Assembly: GCA_046483075.1 (NCBI GenBank)
Contig: JAWODV010000064.1
Span: forward strand, 1 to 64,000
Origin: JASMTM01 sp046483075
Lineage (GTDB): Bacteria > Thermotogota > Thermotogae > Petrotogales > Kosmotogaceae
Direction: 5' to 3'
Length of the DNA stretch: 64,000 bases
The notes below the pieces were generated by a model. The model was not told the DNA's origin. It ran no database searches and saw nothing but the letters and a program-made list of their open reading frames with translations. The position numbers and the translations under genes were made by a program. Below are positions 34,478 through 42,032 of this stretch, piece by piece (the first letter of the stretch is position 1; each line of letters starts with the position of its first letter).

Positions 34478-36103
34478 TTAGATCTTTATTCCAATTCTTT
34501 TCAGGAATCCTGTTTCTTCATTTCCAAGAACTTTGGTTACTCCACTCCATGTTAAGAAGGGTCTATTCATTACAATTTTTTCAGCTCTTGCTTTTCCTAT
34601 ACCTGGAATGTAACTCAGTTCACGTATAGACAATTTATTCAATGAACTATTATACGGCAATGCTGTTACCGATCTTTTACCATGATCAACTACTATCATA
34701 TCAGTTGGATAGTTAAATTCTGAAGGTGAACCTACAAGAATCGGATAACTCCCAAGCTGTCTTCCAAAGGTTATCATTCCTCTATTGAACTCGGGAATAA
34801 CCTTTCGCAACAAAGAACCAAAGGGGAAAACTCTCTTTATCATAACAGCATCAAACTCATTCCTTATTCTCTCTTTGTAATCTCTGAATAATCTATGGTT
34901 AATTCTTGGCAGTTTCATTTTATGTAGTGGTGTTCCTGAAAATATCATTGGCTGTCTAATGTTAAGCCTTCTCACAAGCAGTTTTTCTTTTCTTACATCA
35001 TGTAGATTATCTAAATCAACATCAGCTGTTTTCCCCGTTGTACCAGGCAATCCAAATATCATGTTTATACCTGGTAAAAGTCTTGGTATACAATCAACCC
35101 TTTTATTGCCAACCTCGTTTATCGTTCGAATTGCATTTTTCATATCTTCTGCGTTTCCGCCAAGATTATTCATACGTCGAACTCTTTCATCAAAGCTTTC
35201 TATACCAAGCGAGAGAGAATTCCCGTCAGTACACTGCTCGTTGATAATTGATAAAACTTCTGTTGTTTCCTTTCTGTATTGTGCAATGAAAAGTGGGTTG
35301 GCATTATCGGTGTGAAATACTTCTGGATTAAGAATTTCATTTGTTGTAGTGAAAAGCTCTCTAACTGCTTCCACATTGGGTTTATAACCGTTTAGATCAA
35401 AACCATAGGCAAGAACATTCGAACTTCTTCCAAATCTGATTGCCTTAACTCCGGCTTCTTTTAGGGCTTTCAGTTCACTGAATATTCCTTCCTTATCTCT
35501 ACTGACAAAGCTTCCATACATTAATGGTTCTGTACAAAAAGAGCAATGCCCATCTGTCCGTTCGCATCCTCTGGATATATCAAATTCAACAATTAACTCA
35601 GGATAATTGGGATGCTTTTTGACTATAGATGCTCCCAATCTATAAAATTCGTTTGCGTTTTCATAAAAAGAGCTTTTTATATTTATATCAAGAAGTTTTG
35701 ATATTTCTATCTCATTAGAAAAAACATAATCCGCCCCATCCAATCGCGCTTCAACTGCTTTAATTCCACCTTTCAAGGAATACCCTAGAGTGATAGGTCC
35801 GGATACCATGGTTGTCGTTTCATTATTGCTGTCAATAATTTTCTTGTATTCATTCAATGTAGCGGGAGACCCACCTATATAATGTCCTGGCGTCGTAAGT
35901 CCTCCATGTATTATAAGATAAGAATAATCGTTAAAGCTATCCCACAAATTGCCCTTTCTTATCTCATCTATTGTAAAATAATCAACATAAATGCCCTTTG
36001 ACAAAAAGATGCCAGCAATTAACCTTATCTTTGGAGATATGTAAGGCGGTACTCCAAAAGATGCTGGTTCATCTGTATAGCAATCAACAACTGCTGCTTT
36101 CAT
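34478..36103 (-). CDS. Radical SAM protein with C-terminal helix-hairpin-helix (COG1031-like)
   Basis: A 541-aa iron-sulfur enzyme of unknown reaction. The cluster-binding cysteines are in SRGCERTDGHCSFCTEP, spaced C-x6-C-x2-C instead of the standard C-x3-C-x2-C. A TIM-barrel-like middle follows (SLGIESFDERVRRMNN, FGLPGTTGKT) and the chain ends in a helix-hairpin-helix (LSYIPGIGKARAEKI) that suggests nucleic-acid binding. The organisation is that of COG1031, which I recall mainly from archaea. ATG 36103 with GGAGG at 6 bases sets the start; the frame stays open to 36307, across clpX. Confidence 0.88.
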   Translation of the reverse strand: MKAAVVDCYTDEPASFGVPPYISPKIRLIAGIFLSKGIYVDYFTIDEIRKGNLWDSFNDYSYLIIHGGLTTPGHYIGGSPATLNEYKKIIDSNNETTTMVSGPITLGYSLKGGIKAVEARLDGADYVFSNEIEISKLLDINIKSSFYENANEFYRLGASIVKKHPNYPELIVEFDISRGCERTDGHCSFCTEPLMYGSFVSRDKEGIFSELKALKEAGVKAIRFGRSSNVLAYGFDLNGYKPNVEAVRELFTTTNEILNPEVFHTDNANPLFIAQYRKETTEVLSIINEQCTDGNSLSLGIESFDERVRRMNNLGGNAEDMKNAIRTINEVGNKRVDCIPRLLPGINMIFGLPGTTGKTADVDLDNLHDVRKEKLLVRRLNIRQPMIFSGTPLHKMKLPRINHRLFRDYKERIRNEFDAVMIKRVFPFGSLLRKVIPEFNRGMITFGRQLGSYPILVGSPSEFNYPTDMIVVDHGKRSVTALPYNSSLNKLSIRELSYIPGIGKARAEKIVMNRPFLTWSGVTKVLGNEETGFLKRIGIKI

Positions 36104-36204
36104 AAGTAACCTCCATAAAGGAAAGCTAACATTGTTAATTATAATGCATATTACTCTCCTAACAGAATATGCACATTTGTTCATATACTCTTTAAAAATC
36201 GTTG

Positions 36205-36233
36205 TTGAGACTTGTTTATCGCAAGTGTATAAT
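36205..36233 (+). promoter_or_regulatory. Sigma-A promoter of clpX
   Basis: TTGAGA (36205-36210), a 17-base spacer and TATAAT (36228-36233). The start is expected near 36240. Confidence 0.8.
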
Positions 36234-36264
36234 TGAATAGAAAAATAATTTGGAGGGATTTTTT

Positions 36265-37473
36265 TTGCCAGCTGAAAAACGTTGTTCATTTTGTGGAAGA
36301 CCATCATCGCAGGTTAAAAAATTAATTTCTGGAGCAGAAGGATACATTTGCGATGAATGTGTTGATCTTTTTCACGATATATTGAAGCAAGAAAACAGAA
36401 CTTTTGGTGAAAAAGACAGGAAGTTACCAACCCCGGAAAAAATATATGAAGAACTCAATAAATTTGTTATTGGTCAGGAACGAGCAAAGAAAACAATATC
36501 AGTCGCAGTTTACAATCATTACAAAAGAGTGTTCAATGCTCCCGAAGATCTGGAGATTGAAAAATCAAATATTATGCTAATTGGACCGACTGGTACCGGG
36601 AAAACCCTGATTGCAAGTACCCTGGCAAGGATATTATCAGTTCCTTTTGCAATAGCTGACGCCACTCCTTTGACCGAAGCGGGTTATGTAGGAGAAGATG
36701 TTGAAAATATTATTCTAAGGCTGCTTCAGTCAGCTAATTTTGATGTTGAAAGAGCACAACATGGAATCATTTACATCGATGAAATTGATAAGATAAGCAG
36801 ACGTTCACCAAATCCATCGATAACGCGCGATGTTTCCGGTGAAGGCGTTCAGCAGGCATTGCTAAAAATTGTTGAAGGCACCATTGCCAATGTTCCACCA
36901 AAGGGTGGAAGAAAACATCCTTACCAGGATTTCATAAAAATCGATACGTCAAACATCTTGTTTATTGTTGGTGGAGCTTTTGACAATCTTGAAGATACGA
37001 TTAAACATCGTATTACGCATTCATCAATGGGGTTTGGAAAAACCATTCAAAAGAGATCTGAGGAAAGATTGGGAGCTATTTTATCAAAAACCGTTCCTGA
37101 TGATTTAATTCAATATGGTTTGATTCCTGAATTTGTTGGACGTTTTCCAGTAACAGCCACCTTAAATGATCTTGGACTTGAAGATTTAAAAAGAATTATG
37201 CTTGAGCCAAAGAATGCTATTGTCAATCAATACAAAAAATTACTCGAAATCGATGGAATAGAACTTGAGTTCTCTGATGAGGCTCTTACTGCAATAGCAG
37301 AAAAAGCAATGAAACGTGGTACAGGAGCGAGAGCGTTAAAGAGTGTTCTTGAAAATGTGATGCTAGATATCATGTATGACATGCCATCGAAGAAAAATGT
37401 AGAGAAAGTAATGGTCACACCTGAAACTGTTGAAGAAGGAATACCCAAGATAATAACCAGGAAATCTGCCTGA
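36265..37473 (+). CDS. clpX: ATP-dependent Clp protease unfoldase ClpX
   Basis: AAA+ unfoldase that feeds substrates to ClpP. The N-terminal zinc-binding domain has C7, C10, C29 and C32; Walker A is GPTGTGKT (107-114), Walker B IIYIDEIDKI, followed by RDVSGEGVQQALL and the C-terminal GTGARALKSV. Length is 402 aa. The start is the TTG at 36265, 7 bases after GGAGGG; an in-frame TTG at 36250 overlaps that site. No clpP is in the window. The stop overlaps the tsaD start. Confidence 0.96.
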   Translation: MPAEKRCSFCGRPSSQVKKLISGAEGYICDECVDLFHDILKQENRTFGEKDRKLPTPEKIYEELNKFVIGQERAKKTISVAVYNHYKRVFNAPEDLEIEKSNIMLIGPTGTGKTLIASTLARILSVPFAIADATPLTEAGYVGEDVENIILRLLQSANFDVERAQHGIIYIDEIDKISRRSPNPSITRDVSGEGVQQALLKIVEGTIANVPPKGGRKHPYQDFIKIDTSNILFIVGGAFDNLEDTIKHRITHSSMGFGKTIQKRSEERLGAILSKTVPDDLIQYGLIPEFVGRFPVTATLNDLGLEDLKRIMLEPKNAIVNQYKKLLEIDGIELEFSDEALTAIAEKAMKRGTGARALKSVLENVMLDIMYDMPSKKNVEKVMVTPETVEEGIPKIITRKSA

Positions 37474-38456
37474 TGATTGTTCTTGCGGTTGAAAGTTCCT
37501 GTGACGAAACATCTGTCGCAATAGTAAAAAATGGTAAGCTCTTATCAAACGAAACTGCTTCACAGATAGATATCCACGGGAAATACGGAGGCGTTGTTCC
37601 TGAAATTGCAGCAAGAAAGCATCTTGAATACATTATACCGGTTTTTGAAAAAGCGCTTGATGAAGCCAGTGTTGAGCTTTATGAAATTGATGCTTTTGCT
37701 GCTACTTATGGACCCGGGCTTGTTGGTTCGTTACTAATTGGATTATCTTTCGTTAAGGGGCTTTCAATTTCTTTGAAAAAGCCTTTCCTGGCAATTAACC
37801 ACTTAATGGGTCACCTTTATGCTAATTTTATTACTTTTCCTGAACTTGAAACTCCCTTTATAGTTCTTCTCGTTTCTGGTGGTCATACGGAACTATTTTT
37901 AATGGAAAATACAAACTCTATAAAGAAAATCGGACAAACAAGAGATGACGCTGCAGGCGAAGCTTTCGACAAAATAGCAAGGATGCTTGATCTTGGTTAT
38001 CCTGGAGGACCTGCCATTGAAAAGGCTGCTGATAACGGAAACGATATATATGATTTCCCCAGATCTCTGAAAAAAAAGGGCAACATCGATTTCAGTTTCA
38101 GTGGCCTTAAAACTTCAGTATTGTATTTTTTGAGGGAAAACAAAGACATTAAAAAGGAAGATATTGCTGCTTCCGTCCAGTCAGCGATTACTGATAGTTT
38201 GATAGAAAAAACCTTCCTGGCTGCAGACAAATTTAATATTAATAGAATCGTTTTCGCAGGTGGAGTTGCAGCTAATAAATATCTCAGGAATCAAGCAAAA
38301 ATTATGGCTAAAGAAAAGAAAAAGGAGGTTTACTTTCCTCCTATTGAACTTTGCACTGACAATGCAGGTATGATTGCCTACGTTGCTTACAAAAAAACAA
38401 AAAGGGAAGATTTCTCCCCTTTAGATACCAATGCTATCCCTTATCTTACTATTTAG
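37473..38456 (+). CDS. tsaD: tRNA N6-threonylcarbamoyladenosine transferase TsaD
   Basis: Catalytic subunit for the t6A modification at tRNA position 37. ESSCDETSVAI opens the ASKHA fold; metal ligands H110 and H114 are in AINHLMGHLYAN; LLVSGGHTEL, GEAFDKIARML, and FAGGVAANKYLR are the other family blocks. Length 327 aa is normal. Its ATG overlaps the clpX stop, and its own stop overlaps the convergent FmdB-type gene by 8 bases. Confidence 0.96.
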   Translation: MIVLAVESSCDETSVAIVKNGKLLSNETASQIDIHGKYGGVVPEIAARKHLEYIIPVFEKALDEASVELYEIDAFAATYGPGLVGSLLIGLSFVKGLSISLKKPFLAINHLMGHLYANFITFPELETPFIVLLVSGGHTELFLMENTNSIKKIGQTRDDAAGEAFDKIARMLDLGYPGGPAIEKAADNGNDIYDFPRSLKKKGNIDFSFSGLKTSVLYFLRENKDIKKEDIAASVQSAITDSLIEKTFLAADKFNINRIVFAGGVAANKYLRNQAKIMAKEKKKEVYFPPIELCTDNAGMIAYVAYKKTKREDFSPLDTNAIPYLTI

Positions 38457-38679
38457 TCTCCTTCTTTTTCTTTGAAGAATCGTTACTGGTTTTAGTCTGC
38501 GCTTTTTTTGAATCTGTTATGTAAAACCCGTCACTTTTGAATAGAACGCCAACATTTGAAATCATTCTTTCCATTGGTTCGCCACAGTCCGGACATTTAT
38601 GTGTTCCGTTATCGGACATTTTTAGTAAAAGTTGATGCTTTTTTTTGCATTTCTTGCAATAGTAATTATACAAAGGCAT
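38449..38679 (-). CDS. FmdB-type zinc-ribbon protein
   Basis: A 76-aa protein with one zinc ribbon (C8, C11, C29, C32: YYCKKC and KCPDCGEPM) followed by FKSDGFYITD and a low-complexity Lys/Ser/Thr tail. This is the layout of FmdB/putative regulatory proteins of unknown target. The start is the ATG at 38679; a GTG at 38697 lies upstream of the ribosome-binding site. Its last bases overlap the tsaD stop on the other strand. Confidence 0.85.
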   Translation of the reverse strand: MPLYNYYCKKCKKKHQLLLKMSDNGTHKCPDCGEPMERMISNVGVLFKSDGFYITDSKKAQTKTSNDSSKKKKETK

Positions 38680-38703
38680 ATATTTCGCTCCCTTCACTCT
38701 ATT

Positions 38704-39066
38704 TTATTCTTCATCAGCTGTTGAAGGAATAACGCAAATGAAATGTAATTCATCGTCTCCTAAATTTTTAAACTGGTGTTTAATTTTTGGCGGTACAAAA
38801 ACATAGCTGTTACTGGATATTTCCCTTTCACCATCTTCGGTCACAACAGTACCCTTACCTTTTATTACATAAACTTCGTGTTCCCAGCTATGACTGTGAT
38901 AAGGGCTATGTCCACCGGGTCCAACAACAAATAATCTCATAAAGAAATTTGGAGCTCCCAAATCGCTACCTATCAAGAGCCTTTTCTTTACATTTTTTAT
39001 TTTTTCGTTATTTATTATATTTGGTTTTACCTGGAAAGCATCATTGACAAAAACCTTGTCTTTCAT
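38704..39066 (-). CDS. Metal-binding cupin, TM1459-like
   Basis: A 120-aa single cupin. The metal ligands are H57, H59 and H63 in the stretch PYHSHSWEHEVYVIKGKG and H97 in PPKIKHQF. The sequence KNVKKRLLIGS, APNFFMRLFVVGPGG and WEHEVYVIKG matches, from memory, the manganese-binding cupin TM1459 of Thermotoga maritima almost block for block. A natural substrate is not established. The start overlaps the end of the jag gene by 4 bases. Confidence 0.9.
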   Translation of the reverse strand: MKDKVFVNDAFQVKPNIINNEKIKNVKKRLLIGSDLGAPNFFMRLFVVGPGGHSPYHSHSWEHEVYVIKGKGTVVTEDGEREISSNSYVFVPPKIKHQFKNLGDDELHFICVIPSTADEE

Positions 39067-39731
39067 TTCTTTTCATTCCTTTCTTTTTCCTGTCTTGATC
39101 TTCCATTCTTTGAAACATATTCAATAACAACTTTCCTATAGGGTTCAAGTCCTTTTGAATAGCTTCTCAAGTGACTGTATTCAGAAACTATTTCATGAAC
39201 CTTTCTTCTTTCAAAGGCAAACATGGGTTCCATTACTACCCGCTTTTTCTTTTTCATAGCAATTTTTGCCACTTTATGTGCGATATCTTCAATTGATTCC
39301 TTTCTATTGTCCTTGTAATTACCAACATCCACAAAAACGTTGACTTTTGTATTTGATAGTCTGTTGGCATAAATATTCATAATATGCTGTAAAGCACTAA
39401 TCGTTTTGCCATGTTTTCCTATCAGCCTTGAAATCTCATCACCCTGGATATTTATTTTGAAGGTTTTCCCTTGAAAAGTTACATCATAATAAACCTCTTT
39501 ATCAAATGCCTCAAGAATTTCCTTTAAGTAATCTCTGACTTTCCTTTCATAATAAACGGGTAAAGGACTTACCGTTACTTTAGCTTCCTTGCTTCCAAAA
39601 AGTCCCAAAAACCCCTTCGAACCTTTTTCAATAACATCTACTTCAATTTCATTATTAAATGCATCTAGTTCTATCTGTGCGAGTCTTACAGCTTTTTCAA
39701 CAGTGGGAGCACTTATCTCAATATGCTTCAT
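39063..39731 (-). CDS. jag: RNA-binding protein KhpB/Jag (Jag-N, KH, R3H)
   Basis: A 222-aa protein with an N-terminal Jag domain (SAPTVEKAVRLAQIEL, then GSKGFLGLFGSKEA), a KH domain with the GxxG loop in ISRLIGKHGKTISALQHI, and a C-terminal R3H domain (RRKVHEIVSEYSHLRSYSKG). Such proteins bind mRNA together with KhpA and influence cell-wall synthesis. It is in its usual place after yidC, in the rpmH-rnpA-yidD-yidC-jag cluster. Confidence 0.94.
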   Translation of the reverse strand: MKHIEISAPTVEKAVRLAQIELDAFNNEIEVDVIEKGSKGFLGLFGSKEAKVTVSPLPVYYERKVRDYLKEILEAFDKEVYYDVTFQGKTFKINIQGDEISRLIGKHGKTISALQHIMNIYANRLSNTKVNVFVDVGNYKDNRKESIEDIAHKVAKIAMKKKKRVVMEPMFAFERRKVHEIVSEYSHLRSYSKGLEPYRKVVIEYVSKNGRSRQEKERNEKK

Positions 39732-39764
39732 TTAGAGCTGCACCTCCTGAATATCCTATTAAAT

Positions 39765-41096
39765 CTATTTCGCTGGTTTTGGGGGTAGTCCAAGTACTTC
39801 CCTTAATGATACTCCCTTCATGTCATAGTTTTTATAGACAACCATCGTTATTAGCAATTGAATTACACTGTTAGTGGCATAATAGATAAACAACCCTGTG
39901 GGCAAAGAATAAAACAGGAATGGGAAAATCAACGACATTATCATTGCCTGCCTGGCAGATCTACCATCTTGACTTGTAATGGTGGCCATATAGATACCTG
40001 CAGCAACACTTATCAGTATTAAAAGTATATTTTGACCAAATCCACCGGTGGAGAGATCGTTCCAGATGAAAAATTTGGGAGAAAATGCAAACATCTCACC
40101 AAAATACCTGATAACAGAATACAGTACAAAAAAGACCGGTAGTTGTATGAGTAACGTTAGACAACCTGTACCGGGATTAACTCCCTCTTTTTTGTAAAGC
40201 TTCATTAGCGCTTCCTGTTGCTTTTGTCTATCCTTGTACTTCTTCTTAATATTTTGCATTTCCGGCTGCAGTTTTCTCATTTCTATCATTGATTTTGTCT
40301 GCACATGATAGAGTGGGTACAATATCAATCTGATTATTAATGTAAATATTATTATGGCCCAGCCAAAACTATTTGTTAATTCTCTAAACCAGTAAAGAGC
40401 GACCACAAGACCGTGATGAATGTAACTAAAAATACTCAGGGCTCCAATATCGTCGAGTGATTCTTTTACTCCATCATAATGGTTGGGAACTGCATTAGAT
40501 ATATAAACAAGCTTCTTCGGACCCGCATAATTTCTTACTACTGCGGTTCCGGTTATATTTGTAATTTCTCTTAATGACACCCGACCAACATCACTGGTAG
40601 TAACGAAAACGCTCGTTGGTTTGTCACTAAAACTGACATGATAACCAAATCCACTTCTTTCGTTCTGAGCAGACGTAGATACATATGGTATTTTCATTGT
40701 CAAATTTTTTCCGGGAAAATCAGTTATTACAAGAAAGTTGTAATAAGGATTGTTTTTCACTACGAATCTTTTTGTCCCACTTTCATAATAAAACTCAACA
40801 ACAGCATCCGTGTTCTCATCAATATAATAATCAAAATCATGAGGAATTAATTTCTCATTATCTTCAAAAATATCATATCCATCATCGGCATATCTATAAA
40901 TCAACTCATTACTTCTTTCAACTTTCATATTAAGTCTTTCTAGTACACCCAGTTCAGAATTAATTACTATCTCCATGGTTACCGTTTCAATTTTGATCAT
41001 GCCAGACGTTGCTTCAATTGTGGGTTCCTTTGCAGCAAAGGATACTGCAGCGATTATAGCAACAAATAAGGCAACGATTGCTATTCGTTTGTACAT
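39765..41096 (-). CDS. yidC: Membrane protein insertase YidC
   Basis: Inserts and folds inner-membrane proteins, alone or with SecYEG. The N-terminus has a cleavable-looking or anchoring hydrophobic segment and a periplasmic domain of about 200 residues, as in the outer-membraned bacteria; the core follows with FTLIIRLILYPLYHVQTKSMIEM and the hydrophilic-groove Arg, PVFFVLYSVIRYF and LIFPFLFYSLPTGLFIYYATNS. Length is 443 aa. The start overlaps the end of yidD by 16 bases. Confidence 0.95.
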   Translation of the reverse strand: MYKRIAIVALFVAIIAAVSFAAKEPTIEATSGMIKIETVTMEIVINSELGVLERLNMKVERSNELIYRYADDGYDIFEDNEKLIPHDFDYYIDENTDAVVEFYYESGTKRFVVKNNPYYNFLVITDFPGKNLTMKIPYVSTSAQNERSGFGYHVSFSDKPTSVFVTTSDVGRVSLREITNITGTAVVRNYAGPKKLVYISNAVPNHYDGVKESLDDIGALSIFSYIHHGLVVALYWFRELTNSFGWAIIIFTLIIRLILYPLYHVQTKSMIEMRKLQPEMQNIKKKYKDRQKQQEALMKLYKKEGVNPGTGCLTLLIQLPVFFVLYSVIRYFGEMFAFSPKFFIWNDLSTGGFGQNILLILISVAAGIYMATITSQDGRSARQAMIMSLIFPFLFYSLPTGLFIYYATNSVIQLLITMVVYKNYDMKGVSLREVLGLPPKPAK

Positions 41097-41335
41097 CTTT
41101 TTTTCCTCCTAATCAAACTAAATTTTTCCGGGACAGGATCGTAGCCACCTGAATTAAAAGGATTGCAACGAAGTATTCTCCAGACACCAAGTAATATACC
41201 TTTTAACGCACCAAACCGTTCTACAGCTTTATACGCATAAGACGAACAGGTTGGGGTGAACCTGCAGCTTGGCTTTTTTAATGAAGATATATATTTTCTA
41301 TAGAAAGAAATTGCTTTCAGTATAAGAACCTTCAT
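41081..41335 (-). CDS. yidD: Membrane protein insertion efficiency factor YidD
   Basis: An 84-aa protein with the UPF0161 signature CRFTPTCSSYA and RCNPFNSGGYDPVP and an N-terminal amphipathic helix (LILKAISFYRKYIS). It assists YidC-dependent insertion. The ATG at 41335 lies just after the rnpA stop, and the 3-prime end overlaps yidC. Confidence 0.94.
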   Translation of the reverse strand: MKVLILKAISFYRKYISSLKKPSCRFTPTCSSYAYKAVERFGALKGILLGVWRILRCNPFNSGGYDPVPEKFSLIRRKKRCTNE

Positions 41336-41336
41336 A

Positions 41337-41705
41337 TTAATTAACTCTCTTCATCTTATTAACCGTGATGTTTAAGACCATTCCTTCAATATCCACATAT
41401 CCTAAAGGTCTCTCTTTAAACGCGTCTGATAGTTGTCTTCTTGCAATAAAGAGTATATCATAACCGGAGGGGAATAACAGCTTTCTAGTTCTGTAAACCT
41501 CTTTAACAAGCCGTTTTAATCTATTTCTTTTTACAGCATTTCCAAACTTTTTTCTGATCGATATTCCTATACGTGAAAAAGGCAGACCATTATAGATAAC
41601 AAAAGTAATGAAAAATTTATCCTCAATTACTGTTCCATTTGCAAGCACTCTTTTAAAGTCCGCCTTTTTTCTTATTAATTCTGTTTTTTTTAATGTTACT
41701 GGAAT
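41337..41705 (-). CDS. rnpA: Ribonuclease P protein component RnpA, non-canonical start
   Basis: Protein subunit of RNase P. The RNR signature reads KKFGNAVKRNRLKRLVKEVYR. From the GTG at 41648 the protein would lack the conserved N-terminal segment; reading further upstream gives RKKADFKRVLANG (41640-41675 region), the usual first helix and strand. No ATG, GTG or TTG is in frame before it. I provisionally place the start at ATT 41705, which gives a normal N-terminal length (about 122 aa) and lies 5 bases after the rpmH stop, suggesting reinitiation. ATA 41675 and ATT 41795 are other candidates. The frame is open to 41855 through rpmH. Confidence 0.8.
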   Translation of the reverse strand: MPVTLKKTELIRKKADFKRVLANGTVIEDKFFITFVIYNGLPFSRIGISIRKKFGNAVKRNRLKRLVKEVYRTRKLLFPSGYDILFIARRQLSDAFKERPLGYVDIEGMVLNITVNKMKRVN

Positions 41706-41710
41706 TAATT

Positions 41711-41845
41711 TTACACAGCTACTCGTTTTCTGCCCTTCTTTCTTCTGTTGGCAAGAATACGTTTTCCTGCTTTTGTCTTTTTTCTTGCAAGAAATCCATG
41801 TGTTCTCTTTCGTTTTGACCTTGAAGGTTGATAAGTTCTTTTCAT
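41711..41845 (-). CDS. rpmH: 50S ribosomal protein L34
   Basis: A 44-aa, Arg/Lys-rich protein with the complete L34 signature: MKRTYQPSRSKRKRTHGF, then ARKKTKAGKRILANRRRKG and the tail RKRVAV. GGAGG precedes the ATG at 41845 by 6 bases. It is the first gene of the rnpA-yidD-yidC-jag cluster and has a consensus promoter. rnpA's reading frame runs open through it in another phase. Confidence 0.97.
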   Translation of the reverse strand: MKRTYQPSRSKRKRTHGFLARKKTKAGKRILANRRKKGRKRVAV

Positions 41846-41880
41846 ATTGATCCTCCTATCTTACAATCATGTCGATTAGA

Positions 41881-41909
41881 ATTATACGTAGCCTGAATTG
41901 ACGTGTCAA
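41881..41909 (-). promoter_or_regulatory. Consensus sigma-A promoter of rpmH
   Basis: TTGACA (41904-41909), 17-base spacer and TATAAT (41881-41886) on the minus strand, both perfect. Start near 41874 with a leader of about 29 bases. Confidence 0.88.
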
Positions 41910-42032
41910 GGACTTGGATATTAAGATTGTTCACATATGCTTACATTTTTATACCAAAAGGTAAAGTTATACTATTATCAAATCCCTTAATAACTCAATA
42001 AGAGGTTATAATAGTAACTGGGAGGAAATGCT

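Noticed and set aside
36104..36307. Extension of the radical SAM gene to an ATG at 36307
   Set aside because: The stretch covers the clpX promoter and first codons and has no family similarity; ATG 36103 has GGAGG at 6 bases and gives the conserved N-terminus.
41846..42032. Replication origin near rpmH
   Set aside because: rpmH often neighbours oriC, but there is no dnaA or dnaN here and I see no cluster of DnaA-box-like sequences in the gap.
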